A stretch of DNA of 52,268 nucleotides. Source: Comamonadaceae bacterium. GTDB lineage: Bacteria; Pseudomonadota; Gammaproteobacteria; Burkholderiales; Burkholderiaceae_C. Below the pieces are notes generated by a model. That model was not told the origin of the DNA. It ran no database searches and was given only the letters and a program-made list of their open reading frames with translations. A program made the translations under genes and the position numbers. The stretch lies in NCBI GenBank assembly GCA_947479935.1, contig CANKBG010000018.1, positions 1 through 52,268 of the forward strand, written 5' to 3'. Positions 18,801 to 23,440 of the stretch are shown here, in pieces (position 1 is the stretch's first letter; each line of letters starts with the position of its first letter).

Positions 18801-18903
18801 TGGGCCCAGTGACCACGGTCAACTCCCCCGTGCGGATGTCCAAATCAATGTTTTTGAGATTGTGCTGACGAGCACCGCGAATCTTAATCAAACCGTTGGA
18901 CAT
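12892..18903 (-). CDS. uvrA: Double-length UvrA (tandem fused, four ABC cassettes)
   Basis: 2003 residues, about twice the usual ~940. Walker A motifs occur near residues 33 (G-P-S-G-S-G-K-S), 715, 1115 and 1680 (each G-V-S-G-S-G-K-S). Four L-S-G-G-E signatures follow, each with a D-E-P Walker B. Zinc-finger CxxC pairs are present in both halves (for example C-P-T-C-G-G-S-G-F and C-H-T-C-E-G-Q-G-L). UvrA recognises DNA lesions as a dimer and loads UvrB; here two protomers are covalently joined, a form I recall from other Burkholderiales and Xanthomonas. Residues ~239-269 (S-D-P-N-S repeated) are encoded by a GGGGTCAGA palindromic repeat inserted in frame just before the first F-S-F-N-S/zinc region. 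No LexA box was seen upstream; a palindromic repeat lies 49 bp before the start. Confidence 0.95.
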   Translation of the reverse strand: MSNGLIKIRGARQHNLKNIDLDIRTGELTVVTGPSGSGKSSLVFDTLFAEGQRRYVETFSAYARQFLDRMDKPAVDKVEGVPPAIAIDQTNPVRSSRSTVGTMTELNDHLKLLFARLGHLHDRDTAKPVRHDTPESIYAELAKRAEAAGDPRLVLTFPVELPANTTAEQVEQWLSASGFTKVQAEREVATTTGPRKVLDVVADRFRLGTAEKARVVEAIEVALKRGGRLNVYVVEEVAQLGSEPKKLDSPSSGSPNLFGSDPNSSDPNSSAANVSIAAEGGNQLASGAAGERTLMWRFSAGLHCPESDLRYPEPMPSMFSFNSAVGACETCRGFGRVIGVDLGLVIPNEKLTLRSGAIKTIQTPAWKEAQDDLMRHAEAAGIPRDTPWFKLTKEQQQWVIEGSPNWNGKWNQHWYGVHRFFAYLESKAYKMHIRVLLSKYRSYTECGSCGGARLKTDSLLWRIGSAQDADATLKKDKRFMPKGVKWTRKQLEALPGLSLHDLMIMPIDKLRAFFDRMSATAIQENSQDGEAQALKLLLEEITNRLKYLCDVGIAYLTLDRQSRTLSGGEVQRINLTTALGTSLVNTLFVLDEPSIGLHPRDMSRITQAMHRLRDAGNTLVVVEHDPAVMMAADRMIDMGPGPGEKGGQIVFDGSTADLKNADTLTGAYLGGRKQVGMGFKRLVTDNTPRLILEGAKEHNLKDVSIEFPLQRLVCVTGVSGSGKSSLIQDVLAPALLRHFGKSTETPGAHNRLLGADHLSDVVFVDQSPIGKTARSNPASYVGAWDAVREIFAVAPLSRQRGYTASKFSFNSGDGRCPTCGGSGFEHVEMQFLSDVYLRCPDCDGKRYRPEILEIKIERQAMGSVHARYLNVADVLDLTVSEAAALFAQDRDVIRALQPIVDVGLEYVKLGQPVPTLSGGEAQRLKLAGFLAGAAKTATSSKQALAKKGTLFLFDEPTTGLHFDDIAKLMRALRKLLEGGHSLIVIEHNLDVIRASDWLIDLGPEGGDAGGYVVAEGMPEDVRNHATSHTAFALREYAVAMGELGGLLKAAEATNSVGDRVTPGASYASAISLPGATRLTATEQNSIRIVNAKEHNLKNLSVNIPRGQFNVITGVSGSGKSTLAFDILFNEGQRRYLESLNAYARSIVQPAGRPEVDAVYGIPPTVAIEQRLSRGGRKSTVGTTTEVWHFLRLLYVKLGTQHCVHDNAAVAPQTPDSIAAQLMKNFKGQHIGLLAPLVMNRKGVYTELADWARPRGYTHLRVDGNFLPTQNFPRIDRFKEHTIELPVASLKISADQEKQLREALTKTLELGKGVIHVLSELDGLQEAMQVAEKTGTQATIKTDHIGKLHVFSTLRACPLCSTSYNELDPRLFSYNSKHGWCPECVGTGVKLTKDQRQVFDDSIRDEDQKGREQSFAEPEIEDLIEHVCPHCEGTRLNLTARHVKFTTDQLPITDIASMSVTDVRKWVQGLAAKKSLTQRENDIARDLLPEIESRLEFLEEVGLGYLTLDRGAPTLSGGEAQRIRLAAQLGSNLQGVCYVLDEPTIGLHARDNQILLNALHKLGEKGNTLVVVEHDEDTIRRADHIIDIGPSAGKRGGRLVAQGSVKDITDSADSQTGKYLLHAMKHPLQTRRIMPAFNAIQNATKEISATDLKWLELKGANLHNLQNVNVQIPLQRLVAVTGVSGSGKSTLARDVLLANVYSHVSQRSTKAGRDEQAVGKFPALTGCTQLKGFEAVDRVLEVDQTPIGKTPRSCPATYIGFWDTIRKLFAETLEAKARGYLAGRFSFNTGEGRCHTCEGQGLRTIEMSFLPDVKVPCEACHGARFNPETLAVTWRGKSIGDVLKMEVDEAVSFFETMPSIAHPLQLLKDVGLGYLTLGQPSPTLSGGEAQRIKLVTELTKVRDELGKRGNKAPHTLYVLDEPTVGLHMADVDKLIHVLHRLVNAGHSVLVIEHDLDVIAEADWIIDLGPDGGKAGGKVVASASPEEVVKLGTHTGKALKAVLAR
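18061..18075. repeat. 15-bp GC hairpin inside uvrA
   Basis: GCCGCCTTCGGCGGC is a perfect inverted repeat (6-bp arms, 3-nt loop) within the uvrA coding sequence, 22 bp from the palindromic repeat at 18098-18188. It encodes part of a low-complexity stretch (I-A-A-E-G-G-N-Q), so it belongs to the same inserted or expanded linker. Confidence 0.6.
18098..18188. repeat. GGGGTCAGA palindromic repeat, copy D, inside uvrA coding sequence
   Basis: The segment begins with AATTGGGGTCAGAT and ends with TCTGACCCCAATT, the same inverted termini as the intergenic copies at 18952, 19729 and 20029. The left terminus is duplicated as two exact 15-bp units (18098-18112 and 18113-18127), which adds five codons and keeps frame. 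On the coding strand it is translated as uvrA residues ~239-269, including S-D-P-N-S twice. The interior differs from the other copies, so it may be a degenerate or short member. Confidence 0.75.
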
Positions 18904-18951
18904 GAGGGCAAGCTTTTGGGGTGGAGGCCCAACATTCTAGGCTTGCATTGG

Positions 18952-19107
18952 AATTTAAATGGGGTCAGATCAACTTTAATTTCCAATCAAAGGGGATAAA
19001 GGCTAAAGGGGGCTTCCTCATACTGGGGTACCAGAAATCGTCAGCCCCCTTTAGCCTTTATCCCCTCTGATTGACCAAATTAAAGTTGATCTGACCCCAT
19101 TTAAATT
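18952..19107. repeat. Long palindromic MITE/REP-like element, copy A
   Basis: 156 bp with ~63-bp arms that pair almost perfectly. Ends are ATTTAAAT-type, then GGGGTCAGATCAACTTTAAT and a core with GGGGATAAAGGCTAAAGGGG on the left arm, mirrored on the right. The ~30-nt centre (containing CTCATACTGGGGTACCAG) is not palindromic and gives the element an orientation. TTAA occurs at both edges (18955-18958 and 19101-19104). It starts 49 bp upstream of the uvrA start codon, so it lies in or next to the uvrA promoter. No open frame is inside and no transposase is in the window, so it is non-autonomous. Confidence 0.88.
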
Positions 19108-19118
19108 GTCTTTCGGTC

Positions 19119-19136
19119 GGCAAGCAATTGTTTGCC
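19119..19136. repeat. Inverted repeat upstream of the brnT remnant
   Basis: GGCAA-N8-TTGCC with an AATT centre forms a near-palindrome of 18 bp. It lies 84 bp upstream of the brnT remnant, just outside copy A of the repeat family, and could be an operator remnant of the toxin-antitoxin promoter. There is no direct evidence for function. Confidence 0.35.
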
Positions 19137-19169
19137 AGGCCCCAAGAAGTTCATCGCAAACTGATGCTC

Positions 19170-19185
19170 ATTCAAAAAAATGAAT
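19170..19185. promoter_or_regulatory. Inverted repeat ATTCA-A6-TGAAT, possible brnTA operator
   Basis: Perfect 5-bp arms around six adenines lie 34 bp upstream of the brnT remnant, next to a TACAAT that could serve as a -10 element at 19212-19217. BrnA-type antitoxins repress their own operon by binding palindromes at this position, so an operator is plausible, but the match is short. Confidence 0.4.
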
Positions 19186-19219
19186 CAATGGTTATCTCCA
19201 TTTAATGCATCTACAATAA

Positions 19220-19438
19220 ATGGAACTTCAATCGATTTATTGCCTCAGCGTACTTGCCCAAATGAAGGGAGAAGATCGCATCATTTCCTATGCTTATGCC
19301 GTGAACTGTCTATGTGTATTAACACTCGTCCACACAAACCGCTATGACCAAATCAGAATCATCAGTTTCAGAAAAGCCAACCAAAAAGAAGCAGATTTCT
19401 ACTTTGCATGGCTCGCAAACGAATGGCATGAGTCGTGA
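19220..19438 (+). pseudogene. brnT: BrnT-family toxin remnant, N-terminus lost
   Basis: The 72-codon frame keeps the C-terminal part of BrnT: G-E-D-R-I-I-S-Y, then V-L-T-L-V-H-T and I-R-I-I-S-F-R-K-A-N-Q-K-E, the conserved RNase-fold block. Full BrnT toxins are ~90 residues and begin with an F-D-P-x-K-type segment plus an N-terminal helix, neither of which is seen here. The first ~18 residues look unrelated to the family, and a stop codon lies directly before the ATG. BrnT is a ribosome-independent RNase whose activity is blocked by BrnA. This copy is probably inactive, though a short divergent toxin cannot be excluded. Confidence 0.65.
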
Positions 19439-19706
19439 AGAAATTTTGCGTGCGTTAAAAAATCAAAAGCCAAGTGATTTTTATGTATGGGATGGCAAAG
19501 ATGAAGACGATAAGCCTCTGACCCCAAAAGAAATGGCCGATGGATTGCTTGCCTACAAAAAAAGAGGCCGGCCGTTCAGTGCCACAACCAAAGAACAAAT
19601 CGCCATTCGCCTGGACCCAGAAGTTCTTGATGCTTTTCGCAAAGAAGGTCCTGGTTGGCAAACGCGAATCAATGATGCTCTAAAAGACTGGCTGAAGCAT
19701 CACTGA
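19428..19706 (+). CDS. brnA: BrnA-family antitoxin
   Basis: 92 residues from the ATG at 19428, which overlaps the brnT frame end by 11 nt as in typical brnTA pairs. An upstream in-frame ATG at 19344 would give 120 residues but overlaps the conserved BrnT block. Family features are K-R-G-R-P near residue 46, then K-E-Q-I-A-I-R-L-D-P-E-V-L-D-A-F-R and G-P-G-W-Q-T-R-I-N-D-A-L, the ribbon-helix-helix DNA-binding region. BrnA neutralises BrnT and represses the operon. Its frame is intact while the toxin gene appears truncated. A palindromic repeat begins 23 bp after its stop and may terminate the transcript. Confidence 0.85.
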   Translation: MSREEILRALKNQKPSDFYVWDGKDEDDKPLTPKEMADGLLAYKKRGRPFSATTKEQIAIRLDPEVLDAFRKEGPGWQTRINDALKDWLKHH

Positions 19707-19728
19707 AGAAACAAAAAGAGGCCAGGTT

Positions 19729-19814
19729 TTTAAATGGGGTCAGAGCAACATTAATTTTTTGTGATTGAAAGCGATCTCAATGCGAAACAAATTAATGTTG
19801 ATCTGACCCCATTT
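19729..19814. repeat. Short palindromic MITE/REP-like element, copy B
   Basis: 86 bp: left arm AAATGGGGTCAGAGCAACAT plus TAATTT, right arm its reverse complement with one mismatch, around a ~28-bp centre unrelated to the core of copies A and C. It lies between the converging brnA and 55-codon genes (5 bp from the latter's stop), where its hairpin could stop transcription from both sides. Confidence 0.85.
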
Positions 19815-19819
19815 GAAAA

Positions 19820-19987
19820 TTACTTGCTTGCGGGTGCTTCTGCTGGGGCGGGGGCAGCAGGCGCTGGTGCATGCACAGCTTCTGCACCGTGTTTCTCACC
19901 AGTCATATCGATGTTGTCGCCGCCTTTAGAAATGACAAACAAAGCCAGGCCAGCAAACACAGCAAAACCAACAGCAACTTTCCACAT
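19820..19987 (-). CDS. Small membrane protein, 55 residues, unknown function
   Basis: The frame starts at an ATG (CAT at 19985-19987) with GGAGA about 7 nt upstream and runs 55 codons to TAA. It encodes a single transmembrane helix near the N-terminus (W-K-V-A-V-G-F-A-V-F-A-G-L-A-L-F-V-I), a short polar stretch with K-G-G-D-N, and an Ala/Pro-rich tail ending A-S-K. The ribosome site, sensible amino-acid composition and clean stop support a real gene. The topology suggests an inner-membrane anchor with a flexible periplasmic or cytoplasmic tail. Similar short proteins seem common in Comamonadaceae, but no function is known to me. It lies between repeat copies B and C. Confidence 0.75.
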   Translation of the reverse strand: MWKVAVGFAVFAGLALFVISKGGDNIDMTGEKHGAEAVHAPAPAAPAPAEAPASK

Positions 19988-20028
19988 AATATTTCTCCAT
20001 AAATAAATAACATCAATTGAGGTGAGAT

Positions 20029-20185
20029 TTTTTAATTGGGGTCAGAGCAACATTAATTTTTTCAATTGAAGGGGGATAAAGCCTAAGGGGGCTGAACGAT
20101 TTCTGGTACCCCAGTATGAGGAAGCCCCCTTAGGCTTTATCCCCCTTCGATTGGAAATTAATGTTGCTCTGACCCCAATTAAAAA
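20029..20185. repeat. Long palindromic MITE/REP-like element, copy C, opposite orientation to A
   Basis: 157 bp with ends TTTTTAATT/AATTAAAAA, then GGGGTCAGAGCAACATTAAT and a core with GGGGGATAAAGCCTAAGGGG mirrored on the other side. Its non-palindromic centre is the reverse complement of the centre of copy A with one extra base, so A and C face in opposite directions. TTAA occurs at both edges (20032-20035 and 20179-20182). Its right edge runs into the T-tract of the MFS gene terminator, and its left edge lies 42 bp upstream of the 55-codon gene. Confidence 0.88.
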
Positions 20186-20205
20186 GCCCTCCGAGGGGAG
20201 GGCTT
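20180..20205 (-). terminator. Rho-independent terminator of the MFS transporter gene
   Basis: AAGCCCTCC (20184-20192), a GAGG loop and GGAGGGCTT form a 9-bp stem; on the minus strand it is followed by TTTTTAATT. It lies 38 bp after the transporter stop. The T-tract is shared with the edge of repeat copy C, which suggests the element inserted there. Confidence 0.85.
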
Positions 20206-20242
20206 GAATGTAGCACCGGGAAGGTCCCGGAATGCTTACAAA

Positions 20243-22003
20243 TTAGTCGTTGGCGAAGATGTCAACGTCTTTGGTTTCCTTGATGAACAAGCCACCAATC
20301 ACAACCGTAGCGGCCGCAATAATAATGGGGTACCAGAGACCGTTGTACATGTCACCCGTTTGCGCCACGATCGCGAAAGCGGTTGTAGGCAACAGACCAC
20401 CGAACCAGCCATTGCCAATGTGGTAAGGCAAAGACATGGACGTGTAACGAATGCGTGTTGGGAACATTTCTACCAACATGGCAGCAATCGGGCCGTACAC
20501 CATCGTCACCAAAATCACCAAGTAAGTCAGGATGATGATGACCTTGACCTTGTCAAACTTGGCCATATCGGCTTTGGGTGGATAGCCAGCAGCTTTCAAT
20601 GCAGCGCCCAAATTGGATGCAAACATCGTGTTACCCGCTGTTTTCTCGTTGCTCAAATCTTTGACAGACTTGTTGGCAGCTTCCAAAGCTTTGGCGTCTT
20701 GTGGTTGCGCAGCCGTGAGTTCAGCCACCTTGGCTTCGGCTTTGCCCTTGGCTTCAGCAATGTCTTCAGGTGTGTACTTCACTTTGACCACTGTGTCGCC
20801 CACCTTGATGGTGGCTTGCGTGCCAGCGGGTGCCACTTCGTTTGAGTAGCTTACAGAAGCCGCAGCCAAACGCTGCTTGCCAACGTCGCAAGAAGAAGTG
20901 AACTTCTTCGTACCTGTGGGGTTGAACTGGAACGAGCACTCTGCTGGATCGGCAGTGACCACCACTTTGGCGCTAGCTTGTGCGGCAGCCAAGTCTGGGT
21001 TGGCAGCAGCTGTCAAAGCCTGGAACACTGGGAAGTAAGTGACCGCAGCCAAGAAGCAACCTGCCAAGATGATGGGCTTGCGGCCAATCTTGTCGGACAA
21101 GGAACCGAAGATCAAGAAGAACGGCGTGCCGATGATCAAAGAAATGGCCACCATGATGTTGGCTGTAGGGCCATCTACTTTGAGTGATTGTGTCAAGAAG
21201 AACAATGCGTAGAACTGGCCTGAGTACCACACCACAGCTTGACCAGCTGTTAAGCCAATCAAAGCCAAGATCACGATTTTCAGGTTTTTCCATTGACCGA
21301 AAGATTCTGTCAAAGGTGATTTAGAAGTTTTGCCTTCTGCTTTCATTTTGGCGAAAGCAGGTGATTCGTTCATGCTCAAACGGATGTAGACCGATACGGC
21401 CAACAACAGAATAGAGACCAAGAACGGAACGCGCCAGCCCCAATCGGCGAAGGCTTCTTCACCGGTGTAGGTGCGCACGCCCAAAATCACCATGAGAGAC
21501 AAGAACAAGCCCAATGTGGCTGTGGTCTGAATCCATGAAGTGAATGCACCGCGTTTGCCCATCGGTGAGTGCTCGGCCACATAAGTAGCGGCACCACCAT
21601 ACTCACCACCCAATGCCAAACCTTGCAACAAGCGCAAGCAGATCAGGATGACGGGAGCGGCCACGCCAATGCTGGCGTAGCTAGGCAGCAAGCCCACGAT
21701 GAACGTGGAAATACCCATGATCAAAATAGTGACCAAGAAGGTGTATTTGCGGCCAATCATGTCGCCCAAGCGGCCAAAGAAAATGGCGCCGAAAGGACGG
21801 ACGATGAAACCGGCAGCAAAAGCCAACAGCGCGAAAATGAACGCTGAGCCTTCATCCAAACCGCTGAAGAATTGTTTCGCAATAATTCCTGCGAGTGAAC
21901 CGTAAAGATAGAAGTCGTACCACTCGAAAACGGTACCCAGGGAAGAAGCGAAGATAACTTTCTTCTCTTCAGCCGACATGGGGCGTGGATCTGTTGTAGC
22001 CAT
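20243..22003 (-). CDS. MFS transporter, metabolite:H+ symporter (MHS) family, with large periplasmic insertion
   Basis: About 586 residues from the ATG at 22003, which has GGAGA ~8 nt upstream; the longer open frame starts at a TTG without support. Twelve transmembrane segments are present, with MHS/KgtP-like motifs V-F-E-W-Y-D-F-Y-L-Y-G and G-R-L-G-D-M-I-G-R-K in the first loop. Most MHS proteins are ~430-550 residues; this one carries a ~125-residue Ala/Lys-rich insertion (~residues 345-470) between TM9 and TM10, with two cysteines (E-C-S-F and S-S-C-D) that could form a disulfide. MHS members take up dicarboxylates, betaine, shikimate or similar solutes with protons. The substrate cannot be inferred. 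Divergent from a DUF4212 gene. Confidence 0.9.
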   Translation of the reverse strand: MATTDPRPMSAEEKKVIFASSLGTVFEWYDFYLYGSLAGIIAKQFFSGLDEGSAFIFALLAFAAGFIVRPFGAIFFGRLGDMIGRKYTFLVTILIMGISTFIVGLLPSYASIGVAAPVILICLRLLQGLALGGEYGGAATYVAEHSPMGKRGAFTSWIQTTATLGLFLSLMVILGVRTYTGEEAFADWGWRVPFLVSILLLAVSVYIRLSMNESPAFAKMKAEGKTSKSPLTESFGQWKNLKIVILALIGLTAGQAVVWYSGQFYALFFLTQSLKVDGPTANIMVAISLIIGTPFFLIFGSLSDKIGRKPIILAGCFLAAVTYFPVFQALTAAANPDLAAAQASAKVVVTADPAECSFQFNPTGTKKFTSSCDVGKQRLAAASVSYSNEVAPAGTQATIKVGDTVVKVKYTPEDIAEAKGKAEAKVAELTAAQPQDAKALEAANKSVKDLSNEKTAGNTMFASNLGAALKAAGYPPKADMAKFDKVKVIIILTYLVILVTMVYGPIAAMLVEMFPTRIRYTSMSLPYHIGNGWFGGLLPTTAFAIVAQTGDMYNGLWYPIIIAAATVVIGGLFIKETKDVDIFAND

Positions 22004-22010
22004 ATAGCTG

Positions 22011-22015
22011 TCTCC
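22011..22015 (-). promoter_or_regulatory. Shine-Dalgarno of the MFS transporter gene (GGAGA)
   Basis: GGAGA on the minus strand precedes the ATG at 22003 by 7 nt and decides the start against the TTG at 22093. Confidence 0.7.
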
Positions 22016-22058
22016 ATTAAATAGCCTTCGACACGAAAGCTTGGCGCGATTCTTTCGG

Positions 22059-22072
22059 TTGGCTCTGACCCC
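22059..22072. repeat. Solo half-terminus of the GGGGTCAGA repeat family
   Basis: TTGGCTCTGACCCC matches 14 of 14 bases of the right terminus of copy D inside uvrA. No partner terminus lies nearby. It sits in the divergent promoter region between the MFS and DUF4212 genes, flanked by two copies of GACACGAAA. It may be an excision or decay remnant. Confidence 0.4.
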
Positions 22073-22135
22073 CCTCTGACACGAAACCAACAAAAACTTA
22101 CAATTTAAGTAAAAACCCTAAATTATTTTTTTGCT

Positions 22136-22489
22136 ATGTGGGATTTGATTGAAATTAAAGATGAATCACCAAGCAACGACTGGCGTGAGATGATTCTGCT
22201 CATGGCTGAAGACACTTCTGTAAATGAATCTTTGTCGTTGCAAATGACGGCTGAAGAATTTGAAACTCGCGTGAAACAGCTGCGCAGGTCGCTGCTCTTT
22301 TTGTGGGCCAGCTTAACTTTTTGTGTCGCGTTCTTTGCGCACGATTTGAACTTTGAGGTGTTTGAAAGGCCGTTTGGATTTTGGATGGCGGCGCAAGGTT
22401 CTGTGTTGGGTTTTTTAGCAATTACTTGGACCTATGCGCTGTTGGTCAATCGGTGGGAAAAACTAACTTACCCTGAAATTGACGATTGA
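22136..22489 (+). CDS. DUF4212-like small membrane subunit, without its symporter partner
   Basis: 117 residues. The C-terminal ~65 residues match the DUF4212 pattern: L-W-A-S-L-T-F-C-V-A-F-F-A in TM1, D-L-N-F, P-F-G-F-W-M-A-A-Q-G-S, then TM2 with W-T-Y-A-L-L-V-N-R. DUF4212 proteins are normally encoded just before an acetate/solute:sodium symporter and are taken as its small subunit; no such symporter is in the window. An unusual ~50-residue acidic N-terminal extension precedes TM1. The start is uncertain: no ribosome site precedes 22136, and in-frame ATGs at 22190 and 22202 are alternatives. Its stop is 1 nt from the stop of the convergent isomerase gene. Confidence 0.7.
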   Translation: MWDLIEIKDESPSNDWREMILLMAEDTSVNESLSLQMTAEEFETRVKQLRRSLLFLWASLTFCVAFFAHDLNFEVFERPFGFWMAAQGSVLGFLAITWTYALLVNRWEKLTYPEIDD

Positions 22490-22490
22490 T

Positions 22491-23174
22491 TTAGTTTTTA
22501 ACAGGCGCTTGATCGGGCGTGCGGCGAATACCCACTGGCAACTGCCCCACATCACGCCACTCGCTGGTTTCAAACCAAGGGTGGCCCTTCAAATAAGCAC
22601 GCAGCATGGGCAGTGCATCTTGTCCCCAAAAAATTTCACCGTCCACCACCATGCTGGGCACGCCAAACAAACCCTGCGCAATGGCGCTGTCTGTTCCTTG
22701 TTGCAAAAGTTGTTTTGTTTCAGAAGATTGAGGGTCTTTGAACTTGCCAGCCCGCGCTGGCTGAGAACTCAAATGTTTTTGAAGGTTCTCCATGCGACCT
22801 ACATCTGTGGCTTCTAGGCCATCGCACCACACGTGTTTGAAAATGGTTTCCACCACATAGCGATTGGGTTGACCGTTTTCTGATGCAGCCACAGCCATGC
22901 GCAAAAGAGCCAACGAATTGAAGGGGTGCGAGGCGGGCATTTTTAATTCTGTGCCTTGCTGCTGGGCCAACCACAACACTTGCCTGTAAGTCCAATCGCG
23001 TTTGCCAGGGAGCTCAGCAGGGCCCAACTGGCCGTGGTGTTTAAGCAATGCGCCAAACAAGACGGGGTGGTAAGTCACACGATGGTCAATGCCCTCTAGC
23101 GCTTTGGGCATCGCTTGAAATGCAAGCCAAGCGTAGGGGGAAATGAAATCGAAATAGAAATGAATTTCTTTCAT
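22491..23174 (-). CDS. 2-hydroxychromene-2-carboxylate isomerase family protein (DsbA-like fold)
   Basis: About 227 residues from the ATG at 23174, with AAGG 7 nt upstream. The thioredoxin/kappa-GST-like signature F-Y-F-D-F-I-S-P-Y-A-W-L is at the N-terminus, with the serine that takes the place of a redox cysteine, and G-V-P-S-M-V-V-D-G-E-I-F-W-G-Q-D near residue 185. Family members use glutathione to isomerise 2-hydroxychromene-2-carboxylate in naphthalene breakdown, but many homologues occur without aromatic genes, as here. Last gene of the methylcrotonyl-CoA carboxylase operon; the true substrate is unknown. Confidence 0.85.
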   Translation of the reverse strand: MKEIHFYFDFISPYAWLAFQAMPKALEGIDHRVTYHPVLFGALLKHHGQLGPAELPGKRDWTYRQVLWLAQQQGTELKMPASHPFNSLALLRMAVAASENGQPNRYVVETIFKHVWCDGLEATDVGRMENLQKHLSSQPARAGKFKDPQSSETKQLLQQGTDSAIAQGLFGVPSMVVDGEIFWGQDALPMLRAYLKGHPWFETSEWRDVGQLPVGIRRTPDQAPVKN

Positions 23175-23196
23175 GTTTGAACCTTTAGCATGTCGC

Positions 23197-23436
23197 CTAC
23201 CCAAGTTCTGCTAATTTTTCAACACATCTGGCTTTAATTCTCTGCCAAACTTCTCGCTGCTGTGCGCTGTGCATTTGACCCCATGCGGCCACCTCGTCCA
23301 AACTTCGCAAACACCCTTCACACAAACCAGTTGCAGGATGAACAACGCATACAGATACACAAGGCGATGGCATGTGCACCGAGTCTGAAGCCAAAACTTG
23401 TTCAGCACGGATTTGCAAACGCGAAAGTGTACTCAT
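23197..23436 (-). CDS. DUF1289 domain protein
   Basis: 79 residues. The cysteine pattern S-P-C-V-S-V-C-V, then G-L-C-E-G-C-L-R-S-L-D-E and W-G-Q-M, is the DUF1289 signature and probably binds a metal such as zinc. It starts 4 bp after the HMG-CoA lyase stop and ends 22 bp before the isomerase, so it is part of the same transcript. Function is unknown. Confidence 0.88.
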   Translation of the reverse strand: MSTLSRLQIRAEQVLASDSVHMPSPCVSVCVVHPATGLCEGCLRSLDEVAAWGQMHSAQQREVWQRIKARCVEKLAELG

Positions 23437-23440
23437 GGGC

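Noticed and set aside
18952..19107. Copy A as an ordinary terminator of uvrA or brnTA
   Set aside because: It lies upstream of uvrA and upstream of brnT, so it ends neither gene; its length and similarity to copies B and C show a repeat family. Hairpin effects on passing transcripts remain possible.
19761..20006. 81-codon plus-strand open frame with an Ala/Gly-rich middle
   Set aside because: It runs antisense to the 55-codon gene, and its middle is the mirror of that gene's Ala/Pro tail. It also starts inside a palindromic repeat and has no ribosome site.
18952..20185. CRISPR array from regularly repeated sequences
   Set aside because: The copies are few, irregularly spaced, 86-157 bp long, and contain genes between them; no cas genes are present.
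22027..22086. Two GACACGAAA direct repeats around the solo repeat terminus as target-site duplication
   Set aside because: The distance and the lack of a second terminus make this weak; the match is 9 bp and could be chance.
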